DNA of 64,000 nucleotides from Chitinophaga sp. Ak27 (GTDB lineage: Bacteria; Bacteroidota; Bacteroidia; Chitinophagales; Chitinophagaceae). Made by a program: the position numbers and the translations under genes. The notes under the pieces are model-generated. The model was not told the DNA's origin. It was given only the letters and a program-made list of their open reading frames with translations, and did no database searches. Positions 18,026 through 28,034 of the stretch are shown here, one piece after another; within the stretch, counting starts at the first letter, position 1; every line of letters begins with the position of its first letter. The stretch is taken from NCBI RefSeq assembly GCF_012726295.1, contig NZ_JABAOB010000002.1, forward strand, positions 248,001-312,000, written 5' to 3'.

Positions 18026-21000
18026 TTAATTTTGATGGATGACAGTGATAAAGCCTTTGAATTGTGGTTTATTATCGCCCAGGTCTATTATATAGTAATA
18101 GGTGCCTTCTGCCAGCGGTTGCCCGTTAACAGTAGCATTCCAATTGTTTGTATAACCATGTTGCTGGAATACCAGGCGGCCCGCACGATCAAATACCTTC
18201 ACTTCATTTTGTGGATACATATCAATATTTTTTACGATCCACGTATCGTTCTTGCCATCGCCGTTAGGCGTGATAATATTATTGGCTTCCAGTTTATAGT
18301 CTTCTTTTACCGTGATGGTAATATCACGGGTAACACTGCAACCAAAGGCATTGCTGATAGTCACCTGGTAAGTAGTGGTTTCCGCCGGACGGGCCATCGG
18401 TGCCGCAATGGCAGGGTTGTTAAGTCCCGTTGCCGGTTCCCAGCTGTAATTGCTGCCGCCGGAAGCTACCAGCCTGATGGTTGCTCCCTTGCTGATCGTG
18501 GTATTGCCATTGGCCTGTACATTGCCTGCCGGTAACGGATGGACGGTCACCTGCAGCGCTGTAGAGCTGAGCTGATAGTTGCTGCTGTATATCGCCTTCA
18601 CGGAATAATTACCACTTTCTTTCACGATGAGCGACTGGCTGTTGGCCCCGGCTATTTTTACATTGTTGAGATACCACTCGTATGCCGGTGCTGCACTGGA
18701 TTGCAGGGTAACGCTGCGGCCTTCACAGAAGACAATATCCCCGTTAGCCGTAATAACCGGCTCGCTGTAAGCAGTTACGTTAATGGTTTGTACCACAGCG
18801 GTAGCCGGTTCATAGTTGTTATTACCTGCCTGCGTAGCCGTGATATGCGCCATACCCGCTACACCTACTTTCGCGGTATTACCGGTTACGTTGATCACAT
18901 TAGCAGCATCGCTGCTGAATGTTACCGGCAATCCAGAGCTGCTCGAAGCAGTAAGCGTGAAATCAGGATCACCCTGGTTTTTATCGCCGGGACTATTGAA
19001 CGTAATTTGCTGGGTAGCCCGCGTAATCACCAATTGACCATTTGCAAAGCCGATGTCGTAGTTATTGCTGCTGAGTCCTGTTGGTGCGATGACATAGCTG
19101 CCGGCATCGATGGCCGATTGTGAACTGCCGGTGTAAGACACGCTGCCATTAAGTTTGGTCGCATCGTCGCCGTTAACAAAACCGCTGTAGCTCACGCCGT
19201 TGCCGCCGGTGTACGCTGTGCCAGTGTATACCCGGGTATCATCGCTGGCTTTCACAGCTAATGCCGCTTTAGCTACCTGCAATGTTTGGGTTACAGGCAT
19301 AGCTGCACTGTAATTGCTGTTACCAGCCTGACTCGCGGTAATGGCAATGGTACCGGCGCCGGTGATGGTAACGGTATTCCCATTGATGGTAGCCGGGCCG
19401 CTTTGAATACTGTAGCTTACCGGTAATCCTGCATCGCTGGTGGCGTTAATAGTAAATGCAGCATCGCCATATGTTTTATTCGGTATAGCGGTGAATGTAA
19501 TAGTTTGTGAAGCCGGTGTTACGTTCAGTGTACCATTTACAAAAGTGAAATCGTAGTTGGCTGCGCTGATATTGCTGGCAGTTACCGTTATCGGATAAGT
19601 GCCTATGATGCTGTTTATATCAGCGATGGTGCTGATGGCAGCATGATTGCTGACTACACTAATGTCTTCATTTTTCACAAACCCGGTGATCGCATAATCC
19701 AGTGCCGGATTAGGCTGTAAGTAAATCTTCGATTTATTGTTAGCCGTTACGGTCAGCATCGCTTTAGAGATGTTAAAGCTTTGCATTACCTGTGCGGCTG
19801 CCTGGTAGCGGTTGTCGCCTGCCTGGTCAGCAGCAATAGTTACGTTACCAGCACCGGTAATGGTAACGGTGTTACCATTAATAGTAGCTGGCCCGCTGAC
19901 CACTGAATAGGTAACTGCCAGGCCGCTGTTACTGCTGGCGCTTAGTGTAAAGTCAGCATCGCCATACGTTTTATTAGTAAGAGCGTTGAAAGTGATGGTT
20001 TGTGTAGCCGGTGTTACCGTGAGCGTAGCACCGGTAAACTGGAAGTCATAGTTAGCAGCTGTCAGCCCGCCAATGCCTACGGTAATCGGGTAAGTATTCG
20101 GCACACTGTTAACATCTGCAGTAGTGCTGGTAGCAGCAATACCGGAGATTACATGGCTGCTGTCTTCATTGTTTACAAATCCGGTCACCACGTAATCGAA
20201 GGCAGGATTAGGTTGCGCGTAAGCCCTGAATTTGTTATGTGCTGTTACCATAAGCATCGCTTTACTAACAGTGAAGCTTTGTGTAACCGTGCTGGCAGCA
20301 GGGTAGTTGCTATTACCTGCCTGGTTAGCAGCAATGGTGACATTGCCCGTACCGGTGATGGTAACGGTGTTACCGCTAATGGTAGCCGGGCCGCTTTGAA
20401 CGCTGTAGCTTACCGGTAATCCGGCATCGCTGGTAGCGTTAACGGTAAAGGCAGCATCGCCATATGTTTTATTGGGTATAGCGGTGAACGTAATAGTTTG
20501 TGAAGCCGGTGTTACGTTCAGCGTACCATTTACAAAAGTGAAATCGTAGTTGGCAGCACTGATATTGCCGGTTGTAACAGTGATCGGGTAAGTGCCTACA
20601 ACGCTATTGATATCCGCTGTAGTGATGATGCTTGCACTGCCAGTCACCACACTGGTATTTTCATTTTTCACAAACCCGGTGATCGTATAATCCAGCGCCG
20701 GATTAGGCTGTAAGTAAATTTTCGATTTATTGTTAGCCGTCACGGTCAGCATCGCTTTGCTAACAATGAAGCTTTGCGTTACCTGTGCGGCTGCCTGGTA
20801 GCGGTTGTCGCCTGCCTGGTCAGCAGCAATAGTTACGTTACCAGCACCGGTAATGGTAACGGTGTTACCATTAATAGTAGCCGGCCCGCTGACCACTGAA
20901 TAGGTAACTGCCAGGCCGCTGTTACTGCTGGCGCTTAGTGTAAAGTCAGCATCGCCATACGTTTTATTAGTAAGGGCGTTGAAAGTGATGGTTTGTGTAG

Positions 21001-24000
21001 CCGGTGTTACCGTGAGCGTAGCACCGGTAAACTGGAAGTCATAGTTAGCAGCTGTCAGCCCGCCAATACCTACGGTAATCGGGTAAGTATTCGGCACACT
21101 GTTAACATCTGCAGTAGTGCTGGTAGCAGCAATACCGGAGATTACATGGCTGCTGTCTTCATTGTTTACAAATCCGGTCACCACGTAATCGAAGGCAGGA
21201 TTAGGTTGCGCGTAAGCCCTGGATTTGTTATGTGCTGTTACCATAAGCATCGCTTTACTAACAGTGAAGCTTTGTGTAACCGTGCTGGCAGCAGGGTAGT
21301 TGCTATTACCTGCCTGGTTAGCAGCAATGGTGACATTGCCCGTACCGGTGATGGTAACGGTGTTACCGCTAATGGTAGCCGGGCCGCTTTGAACGCTGTA
21401 GCTTACCGGTAATCCGGCATCGCTGGTAGCGTTAACGGTAAAGGCAGCATCGCCATATGTTTTATTGGGTATAGCGGTGAACGTAATAGTTTGTGAAGCC
21501 GGTGTTACGTTCAGCGTACCATTTACAAAAGTGAAATCGTAGTTGGCAGCACTGATATTGCCGGTTGTAACAGTGATCGGGTAAGTGCCTACAACGCTAT
21601 TGATATCCGCTGTAGTGATGATGCTTGCACTGCCAGTCACCACACTGGTATTTTCATTTTTCACAAACCCGGTGATCGTATAATCCAGCGCCGGATTAGG
21701 CTGTAAGTAAATTTTCGATTTATTGTTAGCCGTCACGGTCAGCATCGCTTTGCTAACAATGAAGCTTTGCGTTACCTGTGCGGCTGCCTGGTAGCGGTTG
21801 TCGCCTGCCTGGTCAGCAGCAATAGTTACATTACCAGCACCGGTAATGGTAACGGTGTTACCATTAATAGTAGCTGGCCCGCTGACCACTGAATAGGTAA
21901 CTGCCAGGCCGCTGTTACTGCTGGCGCTTAGTGTAAAGTCTGCATCGCCATAAGTTTTGTTGGCAAGTGCGTTGAAGGTGATTGCCTGGGTAGCGGTAGT
22001 AACGGTGAGGGTGGCGCCTGTAAACTGAAAACCATAGTTAGCAGCTGTTAACCCGCCAACGCCTATCGTAATCGGGTAGTTGTTGGGTATACTGTTGATA
22101 TCTGCGGTGGTGCTGATGCCAGCAATGCCAGCGATCACGCTGCTGCTATCTTCACTATTTACGAAGCCGGCTATGGAGTAATCCAGGTTAGGATTTGCTT
22201 GTCCGTATGCCCTGGATTTGTTATTGGCAGTTACGGTGAGCATTGCTTTATTAACCGTAAATGTCCTGGTGGCTGTTGTAGCAGCATTGTAGTTACTGTT
22301 GCCTGGCTGGTCGGCGGCAATGGTCACGTTGCCCGCACCAGTAATAGTTACAGTATTCCCACTAATAGTAGCCGGTCCACTTTGAACGCTGTAAGTGACC
22401 GATAAACCTGCATCGCTGGTGGCAGTCACCGCAAAGGCAGCATCACCATACGTTTTATCTGGGATGGCTGTAAACGTGATCGCCTGTGAAGCAGGTGTTA
22501 CGCTCAGGGTACCATTTACAAAGGTGAAGTCGTAATTGGTGGCGCTGATGTTGCCGGTGGTCACCGTAATGGGGTAATTGCCCACGGTGCTGTTGGCATC
22601 GGCTGTGGTACTGATGGCGGCGGTATCGCTTACCACGCTGTTATTCTCGTTTTTCACAAACCCGGTAATCGTATAATCCAGTGCCGGGTTAGGTTGTAAG
22701 TATACTTTTGACTTATTATTGGCGGTAACAGTCAGCAGGGCTTTGGCTACGGTGAAGCTTTGTGTTACCTGCGGAGCGGCCTGGTAGCGGGTATCGCCAG
22801 CCTGGTCGGCGGCAATGATTACATTGCCAGCTCCGGTAATAGTAACGGTATTGCCGCTGATGGTAGCAGGCCCGCTGACAACAGTGTAGCTAATACCTAA
22901 ACCACTGTTACTGCTGGCGTTCAATGTAAAGTCTGCATCGCCATATGTTTTATTGGATAAAGCATTAAAGGTGATGGTTTGCGTAGCCGGTGTAACGGTG
23001 AGCGTACCATTTACCAAGTTGATATCGTAGTTGATGGCGTTGGCACCCTGGGACGCCAGTGTAATCGGGTAGTTGTTCGGTACGCTGTTGTTATCTGCGG
23101 TGGTGCTCACATCAATGGTGCCGCTTACTACGCTGATATCTTCATTATTTACAAACCCGGTAGCCGTGTAATCCAATGTTGGATTCGGCTGCAGGTAAGC
23201 CTTCGATTTGTTGTTGGCGGTAATGGTGAGTGTTGCCTTCTTTACGAGGAACGACTGTGTTACCTGTGAAGCGCCGGAATAGTTACCATTTCCTGCCTGG
23301 TTGGCAGCAATGGTCACCGTACCATTACCGGTAATCGTGATGGTATTACCGCTTACCGTAGCAGGGCCGCTGACAACAGCGTAGCTAACGGATAGTCCTG
23401 CATCACTGGTAGCGCTGGCGGTAAAAGGTTGGTCGCCATATGTTTTGTCCGGTATACCCGGGAAGTTGATCGTTTGCGGCGCAATGTTTATTGTTAACAG
23501 GTTATCAGTAGTAGAGATATTATAATTGGTAGCCGCGTAGGTACCGCTTACCGTAATAGGGTAGTCGCCTGGCGAACTGTTAAGTACGGCAGTGGTGTTC
23601 AGTGTAACCGTACCTGTTATCACGCTTTGGTCTTCGTTGTTAACCAACCCGGTAACAGAATAGGTAAGCGTAGGATTGTTTTGTCCGTACAACCGTTGTT
23701 GATGGTCTGCCTTGATCACCAGCGGCGCTTTATTTACGGTAAATGTTTGCTGTACCGGTGTGGCTGCCAGGTAGTTGCTGCTACCGGTTTGTTTGGCGGT
23801 AACGGTCACGGTGCCAACGCCGGTAATAGTCAGCAGGCCATTGTTCATTGCAGCCGGACCTGTAACGGTATAGGTAATATCTGTTTCTCCATCGCACGTA
23901 GCTCCCGGCGCGAAAGGCGCTGCTCCGTATACTTTGTCGGCAATAGAAGGGAAGGTTATGGTTTGAGAAGCCTTGTTAATGGTCAGCGTTCCATTGGTGA

Positions 24001-26785
24001 GGTTGAAGCTGTAATTTGCGGCACTCAGCGTGTTTTGAGCGACTACGATAGGATAATCGCCAGGTGCGCTGTTGTTATCCGCATTCACGGAGAGCGTCGC
24101 CGTACCACTAAGTACGCTGCTGCTGTCCTCACCATTTACGAAGCCGGTTACGAAGTAGTCCAGGGTTGGATTGGCCTGGTTATAGGACCTGGTTTTGTTG
24201 TTTGCTGTAACCCTCAGCGTAGCCTTGGCAACGGTAAATGTTTGCGACACCGGTGTGGCAGCAATATGGTTGGCATCTCCCGGCTGACTGGCGGTAATGG
24301 TTACATCACCTGCGCCGGTAATGGTAAGCATATTGCCGCTGAGCGTAGCCGGACCGGAGGTTACAGTGTATACTACCGATAAGCTGCTGTTAACACTGGC
24401 GGTCAGGGCAAATGCAGGGTCGCCATATGTTTTGCTGGACAGGGCGCCGAAGGTAATGGTTTGCGGCGCCTGCGTAATTGTTAAGGTTCCGGTTCCGGCC
24501 GATAGTGTGTAGTTGGCGGCTATTGCAGCGCTTACATTTGGTGTAATGGCGTAAGTACCTACACCACTGTTAATATTGGCGCCGTAGGTGGCGGTGATAA
24601 TGCCTTTGATAGCGGCAGTGCTATCGTCGTTGTAGGCAAAACTATTATAAAGGAAAACCGGGTCGGGGTTGGCCATGCCGTAAGGGCGGCTTGTATCCCG
24701 CACGTTCACCGTCAGTGCTTTTTTATTCACCGTCAGGGTGCGGGTCTGCGGCGTAGCTGCCAGGTAGGCCCGCGTATAGGGGGCGTTGGCAGTGATTTGC
24801 GCGGTACCTGCTCCTTTGATCCGGATCTTTCCGTTTACGGTATCGGCTACTGCGGTATTGTTGGAGGAATAAATGATGGTGGTATCGCCATTGGTGGTAG
24901 CACCGGGCGCAATATCCGGGTCACCATAGGTAACAGGCGATATTAACGGGAAACTAATGTTTTGTGTTGCTGCGATATACTCATACGCCCCGAGGTCAAT
25001 GATGGGGTTAATGATACGGATGATACCATCTAAATCCAATGTTCCCGCCTGTACGGGGTACGAAGCTTGGTTCGTTTGCGGATCGCCGCTGTTAATGGCA
25101 AAATTGGCGCTGGTAAGATGCAGATTGCCCTGGGCGGCGTTCACAAATGTTACCGGGTCAATTGTTTTAAACGTATTGTAATTGGTGTAAAAGCTGTTTC
25201 CTACAATGTTGTAGTTAAACTGGAATGCTGGGATAGACGATATTTGCGATCCGTTGCTACCTGGCGTATTGCCGGAAATAATACTGTTATAGACAGTAGT
25301 CGAGCCACTGGGATTATATACCGCATAGTCATTGCTGGCCGTATTCCCACTGATAGTAACATTGGTGAGCTGTGCGCCGCCGAAGTCGCTGATAGCGCTA
25401 CCCTGGTAAGTGCTGTAGTTGCCGAAGAAAATACTATTACTGATTTTGGTCGTGTTGGATACATAAATGCCGCCTCCATACATTGCGCTGCGGTTGCCAT
25501 AAAAGGCAGTATGCTGAATGTTCAGTTTTGCATTACTGTTATTGATACCTCCGCCATTATTGGAGGCATCCCCGGCGGTAATAATAAAACCATCTATTAA
25601 TGTTTCAGTGGTATTATCGCTGGCAACGATCACGTGTTGACTATTTGTCCCCCGGATATTGCCGGCGTTGAGCGTAACTTTGTTGGCGTTTACGATATCG
25701 TCGCCGCCAAGGTCACCGCTTAGAATAGTGCGATTAGCGCTCAAACTTCGCAGGTTAATGGATGTTTCTGAGCCAATAAACCCGCCGTACAATTTCAATG
25801 CGCCGGGAAGCACAAAGGATATGCTATTATCTGCAGTGGCTGTTGGTTTGTAGACACCGTTTGCTACCCATATCTGGGTAACGCCGTTGGAAGGATCGGC
25901 GGCCACAGCAAGTGCGTCGCGTAGTTCGGCCAGCGGAACGCTCCAGCTGCTTCCATCTCCATGGGAAATGCCCGTATTGTTATTGACATATAGAATGCCA
26001 TTTGCATCGGGATTGGCGACAGTCAGGTTACAGGGAGGCATCTTTTTCAGGTTGGCAGAATCAGGCACCGGTGTCGCGAAAGTATTGTTAAGTACCCAGT
26101 TGGTGGTATCCTGTAAGAGTGTGCGAAGTGTTTTGGGGGTGCCGGCCAGCTTCAAACAGTTATAACGGCCATTCACAGCATTCATACTGGGGAAATTAAG
26201 TACGGCCGTGGTAGCAGGTTGCGTTGATTGAGAAGAGGTGAAGTCGCACGAGCCCAGGGTGCTATCCCATACTTTCCGGTTGATATTAATACCGGCAATG
26301 AGTGTCGGGTTATTAACGGAGCCGGTAAAAGCAAAAAGTTGGTCGCCTCCCAGCCCGAGACTTACATACTTGCCGGCAGATGCCAGGGTAGCAGTAATGG
26401 CAGTTATCGTACCGGTGCTGGCTGTTAGCGGGGCATATTTGCAAGAAACAATAATTTGTTGTCCTGCCCGGATCACCGAACTACCGGAATTCCATTGGAT
26501 GACACCATCCGTTTGGGAACCATTGCCGGCTGAGCAGGTGGTTGACTGGAACCCCGTCCCCGTCCAGCCAAGGTCCGTAAAGTAAATGACGGTGTTAGCC
26601 GGACAGTCGCGGAGTAACACAAATGAAAACATATCATTCTGTGTGGAGCCGGTGTTATTATCATCAAAGCTATTGATCCCGGTGAATACCAGGTCACCGG
26701 CGCCGATTGTTTGCGCCTTCAGGGAGGTAGTAATACCGATAAATAGTAACAGGCCTGTTAAAGCCTTGCGTAACATTGCCTTCAT
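18026..26785 (-). CDS. Giant MBG-repeat surface protein with T9SS type B sorting domain
   Basis: A 2919-residue secreted adhesin-like protein. Order of parts: signal peptide ('GITTSLKAQ'); an N-terminal domain of about 220 residues with paired cysteines; a parallel-beta-helix region at about 255-600, beginning 'GILYVNNNTGISHGDGSSW'; about twelve MBG-type repeat units of 165 residues at about 610-2580, marked by 'ANNKSKxYxQPNPALDY' and 'KTYGDADFTL'; Ig/PKD-like domains at about 2660-2830; and a gliding-motility-type C-terminal domain ('NGDGKNDTWIVKNI' to the end), which targets it to type IX secretion. PorP/SprF follows ten bases downstream. The repeat region forms a long stalk. Two 331-residue units are almost identical. 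Role in adhesion is inferred. Confidence 0.93.
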   Translation of the reverse strand: MKAMLRKALTGLLLFIGITTSLKAQTIGAGDLVFTGINSFDDNNTGSTQNDMFSFVLLRDCPANTVIYFTDLGWTGTGFQSTTCSAGNGSQTDGVIQWNSGSSVIRAGQQIIVSCKYAPLTASTGTITAITATLASAGKYVSLGLGGDQLFAFTGSVNNPTLIAGININRKVWDSTLGSCDFTSSQSTQPATTAVLNFPSMNAVNGRYNCLKLAGTPKTLRTLLQDTTNWVLNNTFATPVPDSANLKKMPPCNLTVANPDANGILYVNNNTGISHGDGSSWSVPLAELRDALAVAADPSNGVTQIWVANGVYKPTATADNSISFVLPGALKLYGGFIGSETSINLRSLSANRTILSGDLGGDDIVNANKVTLNAGNIRGTNSQHVIVASDNTTETLIDGFIITAGDASNNGGGINNSNAKLNIQHTAFYGNRSAMYGGGIYVSNTTKISNSIFFGNYSTYQGSAISDFGGAQLTNVTISGNTASNDYAVYNPSGSTTVYNSIISGNTPGSNGSQISSIPAFQFNYNIVGNSFYTNYNTFKTIDPVTFVNAAQGNLHLTSANFAINSGDPQTNQASYPVQAGTLDLDGIIRIINPIIDLGAYEYIAATQNISFPLISPVTYGDPDIAPGATTNGDTTIIYSSNNTAVADTVNGKIRIKGAGTAQITANAPYTRAYLAATPQTRTLTVNKKALTVNVRDTSRPYGMANPDPVFLYNSFAYNDDSTAAIKGIITATYGANINSGVGTYAITPNVSAAIAANYTLSAGTGTLTITQAPQTITFGALSSKTYGDPAFALTASVNSSLSVVYTVTSGPATLSGNMLTITGAGDVTITASQPGDANHIAATPVSQTFTVAKATLRVTANNKTRSYNQANPTLDYFVTGFVNGEDSSSVLSGTATLSVNADNNSAPGDYPIVVAQNTLSAANYSFNLTNGTLTINKASQTITFPSIADKVYGAAPFAPGATCDGETDITYTVTGPAAMNNGLLTITGVGTVTVTAKQTGSSNYLAATPVQQTFTVNKAPLVIKADHQQRLYGQNNPTLTYSVTGLVNNEDQSVITGTVTLNTTAVLNSSPGDYPITVSGTYAATNYNISTTDNLLTINIAPQTINFPGIPDKTYGDQPFTASATSDAGLSVSYAVVSGPATVSGNTITITGNGTVTIAANQAGNGNYSGASQVTQSFLVKKATLTITANNKSKAYLQPNPTLDYTATGFVNNEDISVVSGTIDVSTTADNNSVPNNYPITLASQGANAINYDINLVNGTLTVTPATQTITFNALSNKTYGDADFTLNASSNSGLGISYTVVSGPATISGNTVTITGAGNVIIAADQAGDTRYQAAPQVTQSFTVAKALLTVTANNKSKVYLQPNPALDYTITGFVKNENNSVVSDTAAISTTADANSTVGNYPITVTTGNISATNYDFTFVNGTLSVTPASQAITFTAIPDKTYGDAAFAVTATSDAGLSVTYSVQSGPATISGNTVTITGAGNVTIAADQPGNSNYNAATTATRTFTVNKAMLTVTANNKSRAYGQANPNLDYSIAGFVNSEDSSSVIAGIAGISTTADINSIPNNYPITIGVGGLTAANYGFQFTGATLTVTTATQAITFNALANKTYGDADFTLSASSNSGLAVTYSVVSGPATINGNTVTITGAGNVTIAADQAGDNRYQAAAQVTQSFIVSKAMLTVTANNKSKIYLQPNPALDYTITGFVKNENTSVVTGSASIITTADINSVVGTYPITVTTGNISAANYDFTFVNGTLNVTPASQTITFTAIPNKTYGDAAFTVNATSDAGLPVSYSVQSGPATISGNTVTITGTGNVTIAANQAGNSNYPAASTVTQSFTVSKAMLMVTAHNKSRAYAQPNPAFDYVVTGFVNNEDSSHVISGIAATSTTADVNSVPNTYPITVGIGGLTAANYDFQFTGATLTVTPATQTITFNALTNKTYGDADFTLSASSNSGLAVTYSVVSGPATINGNTVTITGAGNVTIAADQAGDNRYQAAAQVTQSFIVSKAMLTVTANNKSKIYLQPNPALDYTITGFVKNENTSVVTGSASIITTADINSVVGTYPITVTTGNISAANYDFTFVNGTLNVTPASQTITFTAIPNKTYGDAAFTVNATSDAGLPVSYSVQSGPATISGNTVTITGTGNVTIAANQAGNSNYPAASTVTQSFTVSKAMLMVTAHNKFRAYAQPNPAFDYVVTGFVNNEDSSHVISGIAATSTTADVNSVPNTYPITVGIGGLTAANYDFQFTGATLTVTPATQTITFNALTNKTYGDADFTLSASSNSGLAVTYSVVSGPATINGNTVTITGAGNVTIAADQAGDNRYQAAAQVMQSFNISKAMLTVTANNKSKIYLQPNPALDYAITGFVKNEDISVVSNHAAISTIADINSIIGTYPITVTASNISAANYDFTFVNGTLNVTPASQTITFTAIPNKTYGDAAFTINATSDAGLPVSYSIQSGPATINGNTVTITGAGTIAITASQAGNSNYSAAMPVTQTLQVAKAALAVKASDDTRVYTGTAYTGGNGVSYSGFVNGDDATKLNGSVSYTGSSQSAIDAGSYVIAPTGLSSNNYDIGFANGQLVITRATQQITFNSPGDKNQGDPDFTLTASSSSGLPVTFSSDAANVINVTGNTAKVGVAGMAHITATQAGNNNYEPATAVVQTINVTAYSEPVITANGDIVFCEGRSVTLQSSAAPAYEWYLNNVKIAGANSQSLIVKESGNYSVKAIYSSNYQLSSTALQVTVHPLPAGNVQANGNTTISKGATIRLVASGGSNYSWEPATGLNNPAIAAPMARPAETTTYQVTISNAFGCSVTRDITITVKEDYKLEANNIITPNGDGKNDTWIVKNIDMYPQNEVKVFDRAGRLVFQQHGYTNNWNATVNGQPLAEGTYYYIIDLGDNKPQFKGFITVIHQN
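19040..24960 (-). repeat. Array of about twelve MBG-type coding repeats
   Basis: Inside the giant gene the code repeats every 490-500 bases, each unit giving about 165 residues. I count twelve 'NPxLDY'-type positions. Units alternate between two subtypes ('YLQPNP...NEN/NED' and 'YAQPNP or YGQANP...SHVISG'), so the true higher-order unit is a pair of about 330 residues. Confidence 0.85.
19786..21937 (-). repeat. Nearly identical 993-bp tandem repeat (two full copies plus partial third)
   Basis: Bases 19786-20778 and 20779-21771 align at a 993-base offset with only a handful of differences by eye, for example near 19894, 19980, 20077 and 20226. A third partial copy continues at 21772-21937 and then diverges. 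993 is a multiple of three (331 codons), so the frame is kept. One visible protein difference is Ser versus Phe in 'AHNKSRAY'/'AHNKFRAY'. Confidence 0.93.
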
Positions 26786-26873
26786 ATAGGGGCGAGGTCT
26801 AGGTATAAGAAATATGTTTGTTACATCCCGTATTCCAGGACGAAAAAAATGATTCTACAAGACGCTGTTTATA

Positions 26874-28016
26874 CTACGCGCAGAGATATGTATTAATCCA
26901 GCCGGAGGCTATCCCGGCGGGCTGCTCTCTCACTACATCCTGCCACACCTGTAATGTGTCCACGTTTTCACCAATGATAACCGGTTCCAGGTTTTCACTT
27001 GTCTCCACCAGCCAGGAAGGAGCGATCATATGATGGGTGGCGATGTCCATGCGCAGGGGCCCGCGTGGACTATCGATTGTAATATCTGCTAAAGCGGCCA
27101 GTATTTTTTTTGCCTGAAATTGATGACCGGCAGCGGTATTGAAAATATGCTCCAGGATGATGCCGGTTTCCCAGCCATGCATGCTGTCGAGGGAAACAGC
27201 ACGTCCACTATATTGTTCAAATTGTACCTTCAAGAGTTGATTGGCCTTATGAGGAAGCGATGAAACCCAGGGCACATAACCCCTTATAGGAAAGGGAACG
27301 GTTAATTCGCCATGTACACTGGTTAATGTTTCATCGAGCAACATTGGGCTGGCAAATATTTGTAGTTGCGGCGCCAGTGTTAACTGCTGTAACTGTTGCA
27401 GGAAATAATGTGCAAGGTCCCCGTTGAAAAGCGCCAATAGCGTTTGTACCTGCGGGTTAGCATGCAGGAAATCCGTAAGGGGAGCAATGTTGAAATCTTT
27501 CAGGATATACTGGCTTACGAAGTTATACTGTACGCTGCCGCCGCTATCCGAGTATGGTTGCACCAACGCATGCGTGTGTGCATATCCTGCATCGTAGAAC
27601 GAGGTGCAAACAGCAGCATCAGCTGCGTTGCCTGCTGCATACAGCCCGGTAAGCCGGCAATGGATGGTATGGTTGAGTGTATTGGATAATACTGCGGGGT
27701 GAGGCTCCCAGGCATGCATATATTTGGCGCCACTATGCATTAGCAACACCAGTTTGTTTAAAGACCTGGCGAGTTGGGCAATTTTTTCTACCGCCGCCTG
27801 GTCTGCATATAACAATAGTACGTCAGCTCCGTTTTCCAACAGCATCGTTTCTGCCTGTTGTAACATCAGGTCAGCATCCACTCCGTAGCCGATATTGGCC
27901 GTCACTATTTCGGCGTTGATCTGCCGGTAATGAAGATAAGCCTGCACGCCTTTTAGCAGGTTGTGGTGTAGTAATGGATAAAAAGTGGATTTAGGTAAAA
28001 GTGCTCCTATTTTCAT
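26874..28016 (-). CDS. Type 1 periplasmic-binding-fold protein lacking a signal peptide
   Basis: A 380-residue protein with the two-lobed fold of branched-chain amino-acid binding proteins (ABC substrate-binding, peripla_BP type 1). Lobe patterns include the opening 'KIGALLPKSTFYPLLHHNLL', 'NGADVLLLYADQAAVEKI' near residue 85 and 'VQTLLALFNGDLAHYFL' near residue 195. The protein begins directly with the first strand of the fold and has no signal peptide or lipobox. An ABC import role is therefore unlikely and a cytoplasmic ligand sensor or assembly role is possible. It lies 18 bases downstream of the three tail-collar genes and 88 bases upstream of the giant MBG gene, all on one strand. Confidence 0.8.
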   Translation of the reverse strand: MKIGALLPKSTFYPLLHHNLLKGVQAYLHYRQINAEIVTANIGYGVDADLMLQQAETMLLENGADVLLLYADQAAVEKIAQLARSLNKLVLLMHSGAKYMHAWEPHPAVLSNTLNHTIHCRLTGLYAAGNAADAAVCTSFYDAGYAHTHALVQPYSDSGGSVQYNFVSQYILKDFNIAPLTDFLHANPQVQTLLALFNGDLAHYFLQQLQQLTLAPQLQIFASPMLLDETLTSVHGELTVPFPIRGYVPWVSSLPHKANQLLKVQFEQYSGRAVSLDSMHGWETGIILEHIFNTAAGHQFQAKKILAALADITIDSPRGPLRMDIATHHMIAPSWLVETSENLEPVIIGENVDTLQVWQDVVREQPAGIASGWINTYLCA

Positions 28017-28034
28017 ATGTTTATTTAGCTCCCA

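Noticed and set aside
19786..21937. CRISPR array or DNA-level mobile repeat
   Set aside because: The repeat unit is 993 bases, in frame and without spacers, so it is a coding duplication.
23627..24382. Long plus-strand open frame (251 codons) inside the giant MBG gene
   Set aside because: It is the complement of the repeated MBG code; similar frames recur at the same position in each repeat (for example 20000-20419 and 20993-21412), and the products are Arg/Cys/Gly-rich without domain features.
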